DNA of 64,000 nt from Pseudogymnoascus destructans (taxonomy: Eukaryota > Ascomycota > Leotiomycetes > Thelebolales > Thelebolaceae), in assembly GCF_001641265.1 (NCBI RefSeq), contig NW_020167543.1, forward strand, positions 149,501 to 213,500, read 5' to 3'. Shown here one piece after another: positions 44,525 to 54,853 of this stretch. A program made the translations under genes and the position numbers. The stretch's first letter is position 1; each line of letters starts with the position of its first letter. The notes beneath the pieces are model-generated. The model saw nothing but the letters and a program-made list of their open reading frames with translations, did no database searches and was not told the origin of the DNA.

Positions 44525-45444
44525 CCAGATATGAGAATCTAGCCACCCAAGGAAGGGATGAATTTACTAAGACAACACACTGTCTTAGGAAACAGAGCCA
44601 AAGGGTTGTAGCTTAGACTATTCCACAACGCAGCAATCAGGTGTATGATGTGGTGAAGTGGTTTAGACAAGTTGCAACAAATGTTGAGTCTGAGAACTCA
44701 GGGGTAAGTCAGAGGTTAGCACCTCACTGACTTTTCAAAAACAGAGAATAACAAGATCAATGCTTGGAAGCTTGTAAAAGACGTGGAAGTATGTGCTAGT
44801 CGATTTACTGTATTGCCTGCTTGCCCTTTCTTAAGGAAAGGGCAATCCTATTTATGCCAAAGGAGTGTAGTTCTCTCATTTTCCATGACTTTCCATGACT
44901 AACCAGGCTTGGTAAATGTATTAGAAATCAAGTGCGACCCACAACTAGCTTGCTAATCATGTAGTGAACGTAAGAGAATCCCATAGAACCATCTCTTGGG
45001 TTCCTAGCCTATAGGAAGTGAAAAGGAGGTCCAAGGTCAGAGTACCTATAGACAAATTATGTCATAACTTAACCAATCTTGTGGGTAACTAAGGAGCGAT
45101 GACGTGTAATGAATCATAGAGGGTTGTAGAAGCTTCTAGAGCTATCGTTCATGTTCCTAGGCCTCTAGTTGGTAGATATATGCCATGTGGTAGTATTGGC
45201 CCACCCCCTTAAGGAGGAGATTTTCTTAATAACTTGTTCAATGAGTGTTCAAATGATATGCCGTGATGTATGTAGCATAAACAGATGTAGTAGAAGAGTT
45301 TGCAGCAATCGTTGAGTAGTATTGCTTCTGTTGTTGGTGTGATAAGCCAAGATATGTATGGTGACTTGTAGGTTTGAGGAGGAGATTTCTAAGTTTGCTC
45401 TTGAGTTTGATAGCAAACTGAGTGCAACGAATGTCAGTATGACA
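44509..45444 (-). repeat. Family C LTR, minus orientation (936 bp)
   Basis: Plus strand TGTAATGG to TATGACA. It is very close to the solo LTR 10720-11654 in reverse. It abuts the X pol at 45445 (CTTGG), cutting it after KLPPSK. The other side is the minisatellite and hAT sequence (GTTGG), so a target duplication is possible but imperfect. Confidence 0.9.
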
Positions 45445-47884
45445 CTTGGAGGGTGGAAGCTTGACGATGAAGTCCAAAGCTATTGATTTCCACGCTCCTT
45501 TTGGTACTGGTGTCGACTTGAGTTGTCCGTATGGCAGATGCCTATTGGATTTTGACTTGCTGCAAATGTCGCACTCTCTTACCACTGTCTCTACCTGCTT
45601 CCTCATACCTGGGAAGTAGTAGTGTCGGGTGATTCGTTCGAAGGTTCGTGTTACTCCCTGATGACCGTGTGCTGGTAACGAGTGTTGTTCTTGCACCAGC
45701 GGGCGTCTCATTTGACTTGGGACATACACTAACCCTTTGTATCGAATCAATCCTTGTTCGTCGATGGCGAAGTCGCCTTCGACTTTGGACAAGACTCGCT
45801 TGGCGCATTCATCTGTTGCGTAAGCTTTCTTGAGTCTTTCCTCGAGTTCTGTATCTTCGATGACTGAGATCGTCGCTAGTAACTCGTTGTACTGTATTCC
45901 TGCATCTGTTTTCTTCAGAATTGCTCTAGGTCTTTCTTCCTTTGGGCCGGCGTAGTCGGTCCGTCTGCTGAGAGCGTCTGCTCTTGCATTCTCGGAGCCC
46001 TTGCGATAGGTTATCGTGAAGTTGTAGGCTGCGAGGGTTTCTGCCCAGCGGACTTGTCTGCGGTTTAAAACCTTGGTCGTGGTGAAATATATGAGGTTCT
46101 TGTGATCCGTCCATACCTGCACAGGGTAGGTGGATCCCTCAAGATATACTCGCCACTGCTCAAAGGCAACGACAATAGCCAGTAGCTCTTTGTCGTGGAT
46201 GTCGTAATTAAGTTCCGCGGGTGACAGTTTCCTAGAGTAGTACGCAATTGGTTTGAACTTACCGTTCTCGTCTGGTTGATTCAGACATGCTCCAATTGCG
46301 AAGTCAGAAGAGTCCGTTTCGAGGATGATCTTCTTTGCAGGGTCAAATGTAGCAAGGATAGGTGCTTCCGTGAACTTCGTCTTAAGTTCCTGGAAAGCAG
46401 CCTCTGCCTTGTCCGTCCATTTGAATTCGAGATCCTTTCTGGTAAGCTCCGTGAGTGGTTGAGCTACCTTGGAATATCCCGAGATGAATCTTCGGTAGAA
46501 GTTGGCGAAGCCTAGGAAGGCTTGCACTTCCTTGACCATGGTCGGTGTTGGCCATTCCAACACTGCCGTTACTTTTGCTTGGTCCATCTTGATGCCGTGC
46601 GTTCCAATAATGTAACCCAAGAATTCGACTTGGTTTTTATGGAACTCGCACTTCTCTGGTTTGAGGAGTAAGCTGTACTCCTTTAGTTTCTTCAGGACGA
46701 GTTTGACATGCTTGACATGCTCCTCCTTGGTTGCTGAATACACCAGGACGTCATCTAGGTAGACAATGGTAAAGATGTCTAAGTATTCATGCAAAGCATC
46801 ATTCATCAGTCGTTGCATGGATGCGGGTGCGTTTGTTAGCCCAAAGGGCATGACTTGATACTCGAATAGGCCATAGCGGGTGCGGAATGTTGTTTTCCAC
46901 TCTTCCCCAGCCTTGATTCGGATCAGGTTGTATGCTCCTCGCAGATCTAGCTTACTGAAGATCTTTGCTCCTTGAAATCTATCGTGTAGTTCATTGATTA
47001 ACGGCAGGGCATACCTGTCCTTGATTGTGATGTTGTTCAACGCTCGATAGTCCACACATAACCATAGGGAGCCGTCTTTCTTTGGTACGAAAAGCACCGG
47101 ACTTCCTGCTGGTGATGTGGATGGTCTGATGAATCCTTTCGCTAGGTTATCATCGATGTACTCCTTAAGTACCTTCAGCTCCTTTTCCGATAGCTGATAT
47201 ATTGGTCCGAACGGTGGACTCTTGTCTTTCTCCAAAGGTATCTCGTGATCCCATGGTTGGTGCTTAGGAAGCGCCTCGTTCTTAGGGCCTTCCTGGAATA
47301 ATTGCTCGTATTCCTTGTACTCCACCGGTATACTCGTCGGTGAGGATGCCTGGGCTAGGTCATCGAGCTCGGAGGTTGCACATAACTCCTTCCGGCCCTG
47401 GGAGGGTTTCTCCCGTTGTCGCGTGTCCGTCCGTTGTTCACACGCGCACTGGCTCATCACAACTTTCTCGTTCCACCAGTCGATCTGGGGGTTGTGTTTC
47501 TTGAGCCATGGCACACCAAGGATGCACGCATGGTTGTCCATGTGCACGATGTCAAACTGAATCGTTTCCTTGTGCCCGTGTAGCATGACCATTTCCAATG
47601 GGACCGTTTCGTGGGTCACCATTCCTTCATTAGTCGAGATGGGCTCTCCATCTACGACCATTAACGGGTATGGTTCGGTTTTCAATTGCGTCTTGAAACC
47701 TTGCGTGTCTGCTACTTTCTTTGTCATAAAGTTGCCCGTCGCTCCGGAGTCAATCATTGCTCGGAGGTGTCGCTGTTGTATTTTAGCGACCACATATAGT
47801 TGCATGCTGCCCGTCGTGGCGCATAGCTGGTCTGTACTAGGCCTCTTCGTGTCGCTCGCCGGTGGCCTACCGTCGAGGACTCCT
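45445..47884 (-). CDS. Family X pol (protease-RT-RNase H-integrase start), truncated by LTR
   Basis: ATG 47805 lies within a frame already open from the gag -1 shift site. Domains: protease (IDSGATGNF), RT (KKDGSLWLCVDYRALN, YLDDVLVYS), RNase H (ETDSSDFAIGA, YDIHDKELLAI) and integrase HHCC domain (HSLPAHGHQGVTRTFERI, CDICSKSKSN), then ALDFIVKLPPSK. The last 67 or so codons of the open frame (to 45238) come from the inserted C LTR and are not element protein. RT has DGSLWLCVDYR where Arg is usual in place of Trp. The integrase catalytic triad is lost, so the copy cannot integrate on its own. Confidence 0.9.
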
Positions 47885-49820
47885 AGTTTTTTGACTCGTC
47901 CGAGGAAGGATAGTATTCATCCGCTTCCAATGGTGGTCCTTGGGGAGATCGTTTCCCTCGCTCTTCTGCTTCATCTAGCAGATGTGGGTATTTCTCGTAT
48001 ACCTGTTCACTTTTGATAGGCAAGTCCCCTTCAGACTGGCTTCGCCTGAGGGCGTGAACTTGCTCTGCGTCTCTGAAGTGTATCCTGGGCGAGGATCGGG
48101 GAAACAACTGATTCTGGTGTTTCTTTTTCCAGTGGAGCTTGCAGTCATCTTCGCTGCAATACTCCCAGTAGACATACGCGTGCCAGGGATGATCAGTCTC
48201 TGTTGCGTCTGTCGTTGATAGTTCCCGCTGTCCTCTCACCCATGCACTATCTTCCCTCGGAGGCGTGGAGAACGTGTCTAGTTGCTCCATGGCTCTCCTT
48301 TCGATGCGTGGAGTGGGTCTCGCATTTTCCCGTCGGAGCATATCTCTGGCTTTCTCGTCGTACTTCTTCAGGGCTCTCCTGCGGTCCTGGTAGTAAAGTT
48401 TGACGCTTTTCATATACTTCAGTTTAGCCATATGCTCGACATCCTTCTCCAGTTCTTCCGCTTCTTGGGCTTCCAACTTAGCTACGTCTTGGGACGTGCC
48501 AAGCAGCCTGCGGGTATTCGTTAGTTGGTCGTAGTATCTCCAGAGGTCATCCTTGCAGTCGTCCACCTTGCACTTTAACGGAAGTTCCTGTAACAGGTTC
48601 CCGTAGAGGTCTTTAAGCATGGGGATTCTCCTCTGGCCATTGGGCTTGTCTCGTTCGGCCCTAATCTTCGCGTGGGCGTGTTTTGCCATGCGTCTTACTA
48701 CGTTCTTGCACCGTGGACTCATTGGTTCCGTAGGTGCGAGTTCATCGAAGGTCTCCTGTTCCGAGACGGTAAACGATTCCGCCTCCGACCCTTCATCTGA
48801 GCTCTCGTCTTCTGGGGTGCTTTCGCCGTTTATTCCCCAGTCCTGTTTGCTCACAAACGTTGCGTTCAACTGTCCTGTCCAGGTGGCATTGAGTTGTTTG
48901 CCGACTTTGCGTCCGCCGTTCCCTTTCTTTGGCTGTCTGCAGTCTCGGGCCATGTGGCCTGGCTTGTCGCAGTTAAAACAGAGTCGTTCCTTGAATTGTC
49001 TGTCTTTCTTAGGGTCACGGGGTCGTCCAGGTTTGAACGTGGCATCGAGTTCCATTGGGTCCGACCAACGGTTGTCTCGCGGGTGTTGATCCCGTCGTCT
49101 GCCCTCGTTTCCCCGGTAGGGGTAACTTTTCTTGGGCTTGTCATAGGTCCGACGTTCCTTCTGGAATTCGTATAGTCGATTGTCGATTCGGACCGTATGT
49201 TCGATTAGCGCTACCATGTCCGTTGGTTGTTGTTCCAAACGGGCAAGTTCCATACGTATATGGCTCTTCAGCCCACGTCGGTAGTGGCTGATGAGTGCGC
49301 TGGCGTCCCATCCTGTCTGATTGCCGTATCTCTGGAATTCTGTGGAGTATGTGAGGGCGCTGCCAGTCTGCTTAAGTGCAAACAGATGGTCTTCTGCGGT
49401 CTTAATCTCATCGATGTCTCCGAACATGCGTCGGATTTCCTTACAGAATCCATTCCAGCTGCCAAACATAGTCTGCGTAGTTGTCATGCTTCCATTGGTA
49501 CTTTCATATTTGAAATAGTCCTTGAGGAATGGTTCGATCCATCGCAGGGCTTCCCCCCTAAGGTAGGACGCAGTCCACAGGGCATAGCTCTCCTGGGTGG
49601 GAAACTTCTCATCATTGAAGTGCTGGTACAGTTCGACCTGTAGCAAAAACACCTCAAGTTCCTTTCGGTTGCCGGAGTAAGTGTCGGGCAACTTGACGCG
49701 TAGAGTTTCCTTGAGTTCGTTGACGGTGGGTGCATCGGGCATCTCTTCATTCTCAGGCTTAGACCTCTGAGACGAAGTTGGCGTGGTGGGGGTTTTCCCC
49801 TTCGAACTGACGACAGACAT
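47883..49820 (-). CDS. Family X Gag (645 aa) with long C-terminal extension
   Basis: Identical in translation to 54854-56791. It has an N-terminal capsid domain (LRGEALRWIEPFLKDYF, TEFQRYG) and a CCHC knuckle (CFNCDKPGHMARDC) near residue 285. An unusually long C-terminal part of about 340 residues follows, acidic then Lys/Arg-rich, with a second possible zinc motif, CSEDDCKLHWKKKH (C-x4-C-x2-H-x4-H). The last codons contain the A-AAA-AAC shift site before TAG. Gag forms the virus-like particle. Confidence 0.92.
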   Translation of the reverse strand: MSVVSSKGKTPTTPTSSQRSKPENEEMPDAPTVNELKETLRVKLPDTYSGNRKELEVFLLQVELYQHFNDEKFPTQESYALWTASYLRGEALRWIEPFLKDYFKYESTNGSMTTTQTMFGSWNGFCKEIRRMFGDIDEIKTAEDHLFALKQTGSALTYSTEFQRYGNQTGWDASALISHYRRGLKSHIRMELARLEQQPTDMVALIEHTVRIDNRLYEFQKERRTYDKPKKSYPYRGNEGRRRDQHPRDNRWSDPMELDATFKPGRPRDPKKDRQFKERLCFNCDKPGHMARDCRQPKKGNGGRKVGKQLNATWTGQLNATFVSKQDWGINGESTPEDESSDEGSEAESFTVSEQETFDELAPTEPMSPRCKNVVRRMAKHAHAKIRAERDKPNGQRRIPMLKDLYGNLLQELPLKCKVDDCKDDLWRYYDQLTNTRRLLGTSQDVAKLEAQEAEELEKDVEHMAKLKYMKSVKLYYQDRRRALKKYDEKARDMLRRENARPTPRIERRAMEQLDTFSTPPREDSAWVRGQRELSTTDATETDHPWHAYVYWEYCSEDDCKLHWKKKHQNQLFPRSSPRIHFRDAEQVHALRRSQSEGDLPIKSEQVYEKYPHLLDEAEERGKRSPQGPPLEADEYYPSSDESKN

Positions 49821-49866
49821 GTTGCTTTGTGTGTAAGCCGGTACCTCGTAGAAGTGGTGCTCAAAG

Positions 49867-50341
49867 TGTAACGCTGACTTCTAAACGATAGAAGACACAG
49901 AGGTTCTCTTGCGTAAAGGTTTACTTATCAGAGGAGGCAGGGGATCAGACACAAAGGCTTCAAGTAACACGTTACTAGTATATAACAAATACTGTATTGA
50001 GTTGAGCACGAAGCTCCTATCTAAGGAAATACTATCTACTTATATAGTGGCGTCGTGCCTAGTGGACTCTTGGGAACTCACTCGAGTCCTCGGAGTCCTG
50101 GACTCTTAGGACTCTTCTCATCATCCTGCGAGTCCATCACGTGCCTAGTGGACTCCTGGGAACTCACTCGAGTCCTCGGAGTCCTGGACTCTTAGGACTC
50201 TTCTCATCATCCTGCGAGTCCGTCACGTGATACTTTCAGAACTACTATTCCCCGCTGCCCCTCCAGGTACCAGGGCCGGTCTCATGCGACCTCCCTCCTT
50301 CCTGTCCTGTAGTTGGCCAGCCTTCTTGTTCCGTCGTAACA
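49867..50341 (-). repeat. Family X 5' LTR of the minus copy (475 bp)
   Basis: Reverse complement of 54333-54807 with at least one difference near its outer end (TGTTACGACGG against TGTTACCACGG). It contains two direct copies of an 86-bp unit in U3. Confidence 0.93.
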
Positions 50342-53300
50342 CACCCCCTTTTGGGATAGAAGGAGGCAACTTGACTATAAAGTCAATGGATATGGAGTCC
50401 CATGGGCGTTCTGGTATAGGTAGAGGCTGCAAGAGGCCATAGGGCTTTTGCCGTGTAGGTTTGTTCAAGTTGCAAGTAGTGCAAGAAGATATATAGTCTT
50501 GAAGAGTAGTCCTTAGACTAGGCCAGTAGAACTTTCTTGTTAGAAGTTCATAAGTTTTTGCAAAGCCAAAGTGCCCTGCAGCTGGAGCATCATGGAACTG
50601 CTGTAGGAGGTGTAGCTGTAATCGTTTATCCCTTGGGACATAGATATAGTTCTTGAATAAGAGAAGTCCATGCTGATTTTTTGAGAAATTCTGTAGTCCA
50701 ACTTTCTCAAGAGAGGAACCTTTCTTCTGGAGGTATTCCAAAGTTCTTTTCGCAAAGGGATCATGGTTGTAAGCATCTTTGAATGCTTTAAGAAGTGTTG
50801 CTGAGGGTGTATAGTCTTTAAAGGTCTCTGGTTTCTGAGAAGAGGTAATGGGGGCAACTTGGTTTTGAGGGGATAAGTTTCCCTCTAAGTCCTCTGTAGT
50901 GCGAGGGTTGCTTAAAGATGCTGCTATAAGCTTTGTAGAGTCTAGCAGGGCCTTTGTATTGCTTGTTTTAGCAGAATCTTGGTAGTCATGTCTTCTTGAG
51001 AGGAGATCTGCTCTTTGATTCTTGGCCCCTGAGACATGTTTTATAACAAAGTCAAAACCTCCTAGTTGTTCAGACCACCTTGCTTGTCGTCGATTGAGCT
51101 GTTTAGTGGTTGTAAAGGTCAAGAGATTTGAATGGTCACTGTAAATAGTGATAGGATAGTTTGCCCCTTCAAGGTAGCATCTCCAATGCTTTAGAGAACA
51201 TACTATGGCAAGCAGTTCCTTGTCTGTAATGGGATAGTTTTGTTCAGCTGCTGATAGCTTTCTTGAGTAAAATGCCACAGGCTGTAGCTCTTCTTGTTTG
51301 TCTTTTGGAGCTTGGTATAAGATTCCAGAAATGGCAAAATCTGAGGCATCTGTCTCAAGAGTGGCAGGTTTCAAGGGGTTAAAGTGTAGTAACATTTTCC
51401 CTTCTTTAAATTCTCCTTTAAGAGCATCGAAAGCATCTTGCTGTGTCTTATCCCAGTGATACAAAGTGTCCTTGTGAAGTAATTGAGTAAGGGGTAAAGC
51501 CAAGGATGTATATCTTGGTATAAACCTCCTGTAATAGTTGGCAAACCCAAGGAAAGACTGAACCTCTTTAATGCTGGAAGGAATAGGCCACGTTTGTACT
51601 GCTTTTGTCTTTTCAGGGTCCATCTGAATGCCTTCTGTTGAAATTCTATGTCCTAAGAAATCAACTTGAGACATATGGAAAAGACATTTCTCAAGTTTGC
51701 AAAAGAGTTGTGCTTGAGATAGCTTCTCTAAGACTTGTCTAACATGTAGAACATGCTCTTGAGTGTCTAAAGAGTATATAAGAATGTCGTCTAAGTAGAC
51801 AACAACAAAGATATCCAAGTAAGGTCTTAGAATATCATTCATGAGAGCTTGGAAAGAAGCAGGTGCATTGGCAAGCCCAAAAGGCATTACCTGGTATTCA
51901 AAATGACCATAGCGTGTTCTGAATGCTGTCTTCCACTCATCACCTTCCTTGATGCGTATCAGGTTATAAGCTCCCCTGAGATCTAACTTGGTAAAGATCC
52001 TTGCTGAAGAGAGCCTATCTATGAGCTCAGGGATAAGGGGTAAAGCATATCTGTTTTTAACAGTGACTGCATTAAGGCCCCTATAATCAACACAGAGACG
52101 CAAGGAGCCATCTTTCTTCTTGACAAAGAGAATGGGAGCTCCTGCTGGTGAGGAAGAAGGTCTGATAAAGCCAGAACTAAGGTTCTCATCTAGGTATTCT
52201 CTGAGAGTTTTCAGCTCTAATTCAGATAGAGAGTAGATAGGGCCGTAGGGAGGCATTGAGCCTTCTGCGAGTGGTATCTCATGGTCATAAGGCTGGTGCT
52301 TTGGCAGAATTGATGCCTTTGCCTTGTCAAAAAGATGTTGGTAGTCTTGGTATGCTAAAGGCAAAATGACCTCCTGAGATGATTTCTCCAAATATGAAGT
52401 AGCTGCTATCTCCAGGACAGGTTGGAAAGGTTTAACCCATATCAGAGATGATATATCGTCCATAGTTTGGTCAAAATCCTTGATCTGGGACAAGTCTGAG
52501 TCTTGGACCTGAATAGGGGTAACTGAGGCTTGAAGGGTTTTTTCAGTATTGAGCTCAGGATTTGAGCTAAACCCAAGCGATAAATGCTTCCAATTGATAG
52601 TTGGATCATGCCTTTGAAGCCATGGAAGACCTAGGATGACTGGGTACTTCATTGGTATAACATCTAAAGAGATGGTGTCTGAAAATGTTGATTTTCCTAG
52701 GGGAATCTCAAGTTTGAGTACTGGGGTGTTGCAGGTAATGGAACCTGAACTGATAGGAGTTCCATCAATGACTCGGAGCAACTCTGGAGTGCGTTTGGGA
52801 ATTGTAGGTAACTGGTGTGTCAAGATGAGGTCTTGAGATATAAAGTTGCCTGTTGCCCCTGAGTCTATCATAGCCCTTGTAGATAACACCTGTTGTTTGA
52901 AATGGAGTTGAATAGGGATTAACAGGTGTGTGAAACTCTGAGAAAGCACCATCGACACATCTTTGTTGTCTAGGGGAGAAGTTGTAGTCTTAGTTGAAGT
53001 TGTGCCTGGTGGGGATTTTTCAAGTTTTTCAGGAATAGCAGCTGTGACTGTGTCTGAGGCTGCTATATGTTTTGAATCAGCACTCCCCCGTGCTGAATAG
53101 CACTCCTGAATTCTGTGCCCCCCTTTGCCACAGTATAAACAAAGGTTGTTGTCCATTCTGTGTTTTCTTTCTTGAGGAGTAAGTTTACCCCTTTTCAGTT
53201 TTTGAGGGCTTCTTGTAGGCTGAGGTGCTGGATTTGCTGTAGATCTCTTTATAGAGGCGTCTAAGTCCATAGGTTCAGGTGCTGAGTCCTTAGCAGTTGG

Positions 53301-54086
53301 TGTAGAGGTGTAATTGTTGACATTTCTTGTTGGATGCCAGTCTTGGTTCTTCTCCTTTCTTCTTTCAAAAAGCCTATCATCAAGTCTGACAGCTTTCTCT
53401 ATAAGCGTTTGAAGTGTTGTAGGGCGTTCTTCTTTGCTGAGTTCATCCTTAATAGAGCTCTTGAGCCCTTGGTAGTAAGTGAAGACTAAGGCTTCTTCAT
53501 TCCAAGTCAAGTGAGAAGTGATTCTCCTAAATTCTGTTGTATACTGAGCAGCAGAGGTCTTTTGACATAGCTTCTGTAGCTCTCTTTCTGCTGTAGCAGT
53601 TTCGTTGATGTCTCCAAAGGTCCTGGTAAGTTCCTCTTGAAACTGGTCATAAGAGGTAATCAAAGGTGTAGTGGTATTTTGGTTGTTGCCACTAAGTCTT
53701 CTAAGATATGGCTCAAAGAAGTTGAATGCAGATCCACGGAGGTAGCTGGCGGCAAAATAGATCTTCTGAATGTCTGAGGTGAACTGATGAGGCCTGAGGG
53801 TGAAGTAGATGTCCAGTTGCATAAGAAATCCCTTCAACTTCCTCCTGTCTCCATGGTATAAATCTGGTGTTTGCACTTTAGGAAGTGCACCTGGGGTACC
53901 CGACATAGCCAGAGGAGCTGTGGGAAGCTCTGTATGATGTGTCTGAGTTGAGGATTGTGTTGCTGAAGTGTTGGCTTGAAAGGTGTTTTCCAAATTCTCA
54001 AGTTTGTTTGCTATATTTTGTATAAAGGCAAACAGTTGTTGCATCTGCTGTTCAGCAGTAGTTGTAGGAGCTTGGTCGTCCTCCAT
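50342..54086 (-). CDS. Family C gag-pol single ORF, truncated in integrase
   Basis: One open frame, starting MEDDQAPTTTAEQQMQQLFA, holds Gag and Pol without a shift. Order: capsid (YFAASYLRGSAFNFFEPYL), CCHC knuckle (CLYCGKGGHRIQEC, about residue 318), protease (MIDSGATGNFIS, about 408), RT (KKDGSLRLCVDYRGLN, YLDDILIYS), RNase H (ETDASDFAISG, YPITDKELLAI) and integrase HHCC domain (FHDAPAAGHFGFAKTYELL, CTTCNLNKP), then SISIDFIVKLPPSIPKGG. The final 38 or so codons of the open frame, to 50223, are antisense X LTR and artefactual. Apart from the truncation no stop is present, so it was recently intact. The integrase core and any chromodomain are lost. Confidence 0.92.
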
Positions 54087-54127
54087 TGTAGTATCGAAGT
54101 GCTGCTATAGAAATAGTTGAAGCTTGG

Positions 54128-54137
54128 AAGCAGACAA
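54128..54137 (-). promoter_or_regulatory. Probable self-priming primer-binding site of family C
   Basis: On the minus strand TTGTCTGCTT lies two bases after the LTR end. It is the perfect complement of AAGCAGACAA in the C LTR (11342-11351 in the solo LTR), which lies about 33 bp after a CATAAATAG box, where the transcript should start. No TGG-type tRNA 3' complement is seen. Confidence 0.6.
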
Positions 54138-54139
54138 GG

Positions 54140-54332
54140 TGTAATGGTGGGTGCACCAGATGTGAGAATCTAGCCACCCAAGGAAGGGATGAATTTACTA
54201 AGACAACACACTGTCTTAGAAAACAGAGCCAAAGGGTCGTAGCTTAGACTATTCCACAACACAGCAATCAGGTGTGTGATGTAGTGAAGTGGTTCAGACA
54301 AGTTGCAACAAATGTTGAGTCTGGGAACTCAG
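54140..54332 (-). repeat. Family C 5' LTR fragment
   Basis: 193 bp matching the terminal part (TGTAATGGTGGGTGCACC...) of the other C LTRs; interrupted by the X copy at 54333. Confidence 0.9.
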
Positions 54333-54807
54333 TGTTACCACGGAACAAGAAGGCTGGCCAACTACAGGACAGGAAGGAGGGAGGTCGCATGAGACCGGCC
54401 CTGGTACCTGGAGGGGCAGCGGGGAATAGTAGTTCTGAAAGTATCACGTGACGGACTCGCAGGATGATGAGAAGAGTCCTAAGAGTCCAGGACTCCGAGG
54501 ACTCGAGTGAGTTCCCAGGAGTCCACTAGGCACGTGATGGACTCGCAGGATGATGAGAAGAGTCCTAAGAGTCCAGGACTCCGAGGACTCGAGTGAGTTC
54601 CCAAGAGTCCACTAGGCACGACGCCACTATATAAGTAGATAGTATTTCCTTAGATAGGAGCTTCGTGCTCAACTCAATACAGTATTTGTTATATACTAGT
54701 AACGTGTTACTTGAAGCCTTTGTGTCTGATCCCCTGCCTCCTCTGATAAGTAAACCTTTACGCAAGAGAACCTCTGTGTCTTCTATCGTTTAGAAGTCAG
54801 CGTTACA
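54333..54807 (+). repeat. Family X 5' LTR (475 bp) with 86-bp direct duplication
   Basis: TGTTACCACGG to CAGCGTTACA. 54448-54533 and 54534-54619 are two copies of an 86-bp U3 unit rich in GGACTC/GAGTCC. TATATAAG lies at 54628-54635 and the expected transcript start is near 54660-54668. GTGCTCAA at 54665-54672 is complementary to the region just after the LTR. Confidence 0.93.
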
Positions 54808-54809
54808 CT

Positions 54810-54817
54810 TTGAGCAC
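54810..54817 (+). promoter_or_regulatory. Possible self-priming primer-binding site of family X
   Basis: TTGAGCAC, two bases after the LTR end (54807), is the complement of GTGCTCAA at 54665-54672, about 30 bp after the TATA box. The match is only 8 nt, so it is weaker than in B and C, but the position is right. Confidence 0.4.
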
Positions 54818-54853
54818 CACTTCTACGAGGTACCGGCTTACACACAAAGCAAC

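Larger units (their letters stand above)
45445..50341 (-). mobile_element. Family X Ty3/gypsy element, minus copy, 3' truncated
   Basis: Right to left it comprises the 5' LTR (50341-49867), gag (49820-47883) and pol (47884-45445). It is cut in the integrase by the C LTR; the 3' part of pol, any antisense gene and the 3' LTR are absent. Bases 47415-50341 are a near-perfect inverted copy of 54333-57259, both 2927 bp long. The right flank is family C integrase sequence. Confidence 0.9.
50342..54332 (-). mobile_element. Family C Ty3/gypsy element, internal region and part of 5' LTR
   Basis: Minus strand. 54332-54140 is the U5-side of the 5' LTR, 54137-54128 the probable primer-binding site, 54086-50342 the gag-pol. 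The left end is cut in the integrase by the X LTR at 50341. The right end (LTR) is cut by the other X copy at 54333 (flank CTCAG). Confidence 0.9.

Noticed and set aside
44191..44546. Long minus-strand ORFs of repeated MHPPLHAPTITCTHHY-like sequence; also a possible CRISPR-like array
   Set aside because: The repeat is head-to-tail with no spacers and equals the C LTR end. It is a minisatellite, and the ORFs are its translations.
45238..45444. C-terminal tail of the X pol ORF
   Set aside because: These codons are inside the inserted C LTR and are not part of the element protein.
50223..50341. C-terminal tail of the family C gag-pol ORF
   Set aside because: These codons are antisense X LTR; the true protein is cut at 50342.
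54808..54830. Conventional tRNA primer-binding site after the X, B or C LTRs
   Set aside because: None of the post-LTR sequences begins with TGG or resembles a tRNA 3' complement; self-complementarity to R explains them better.
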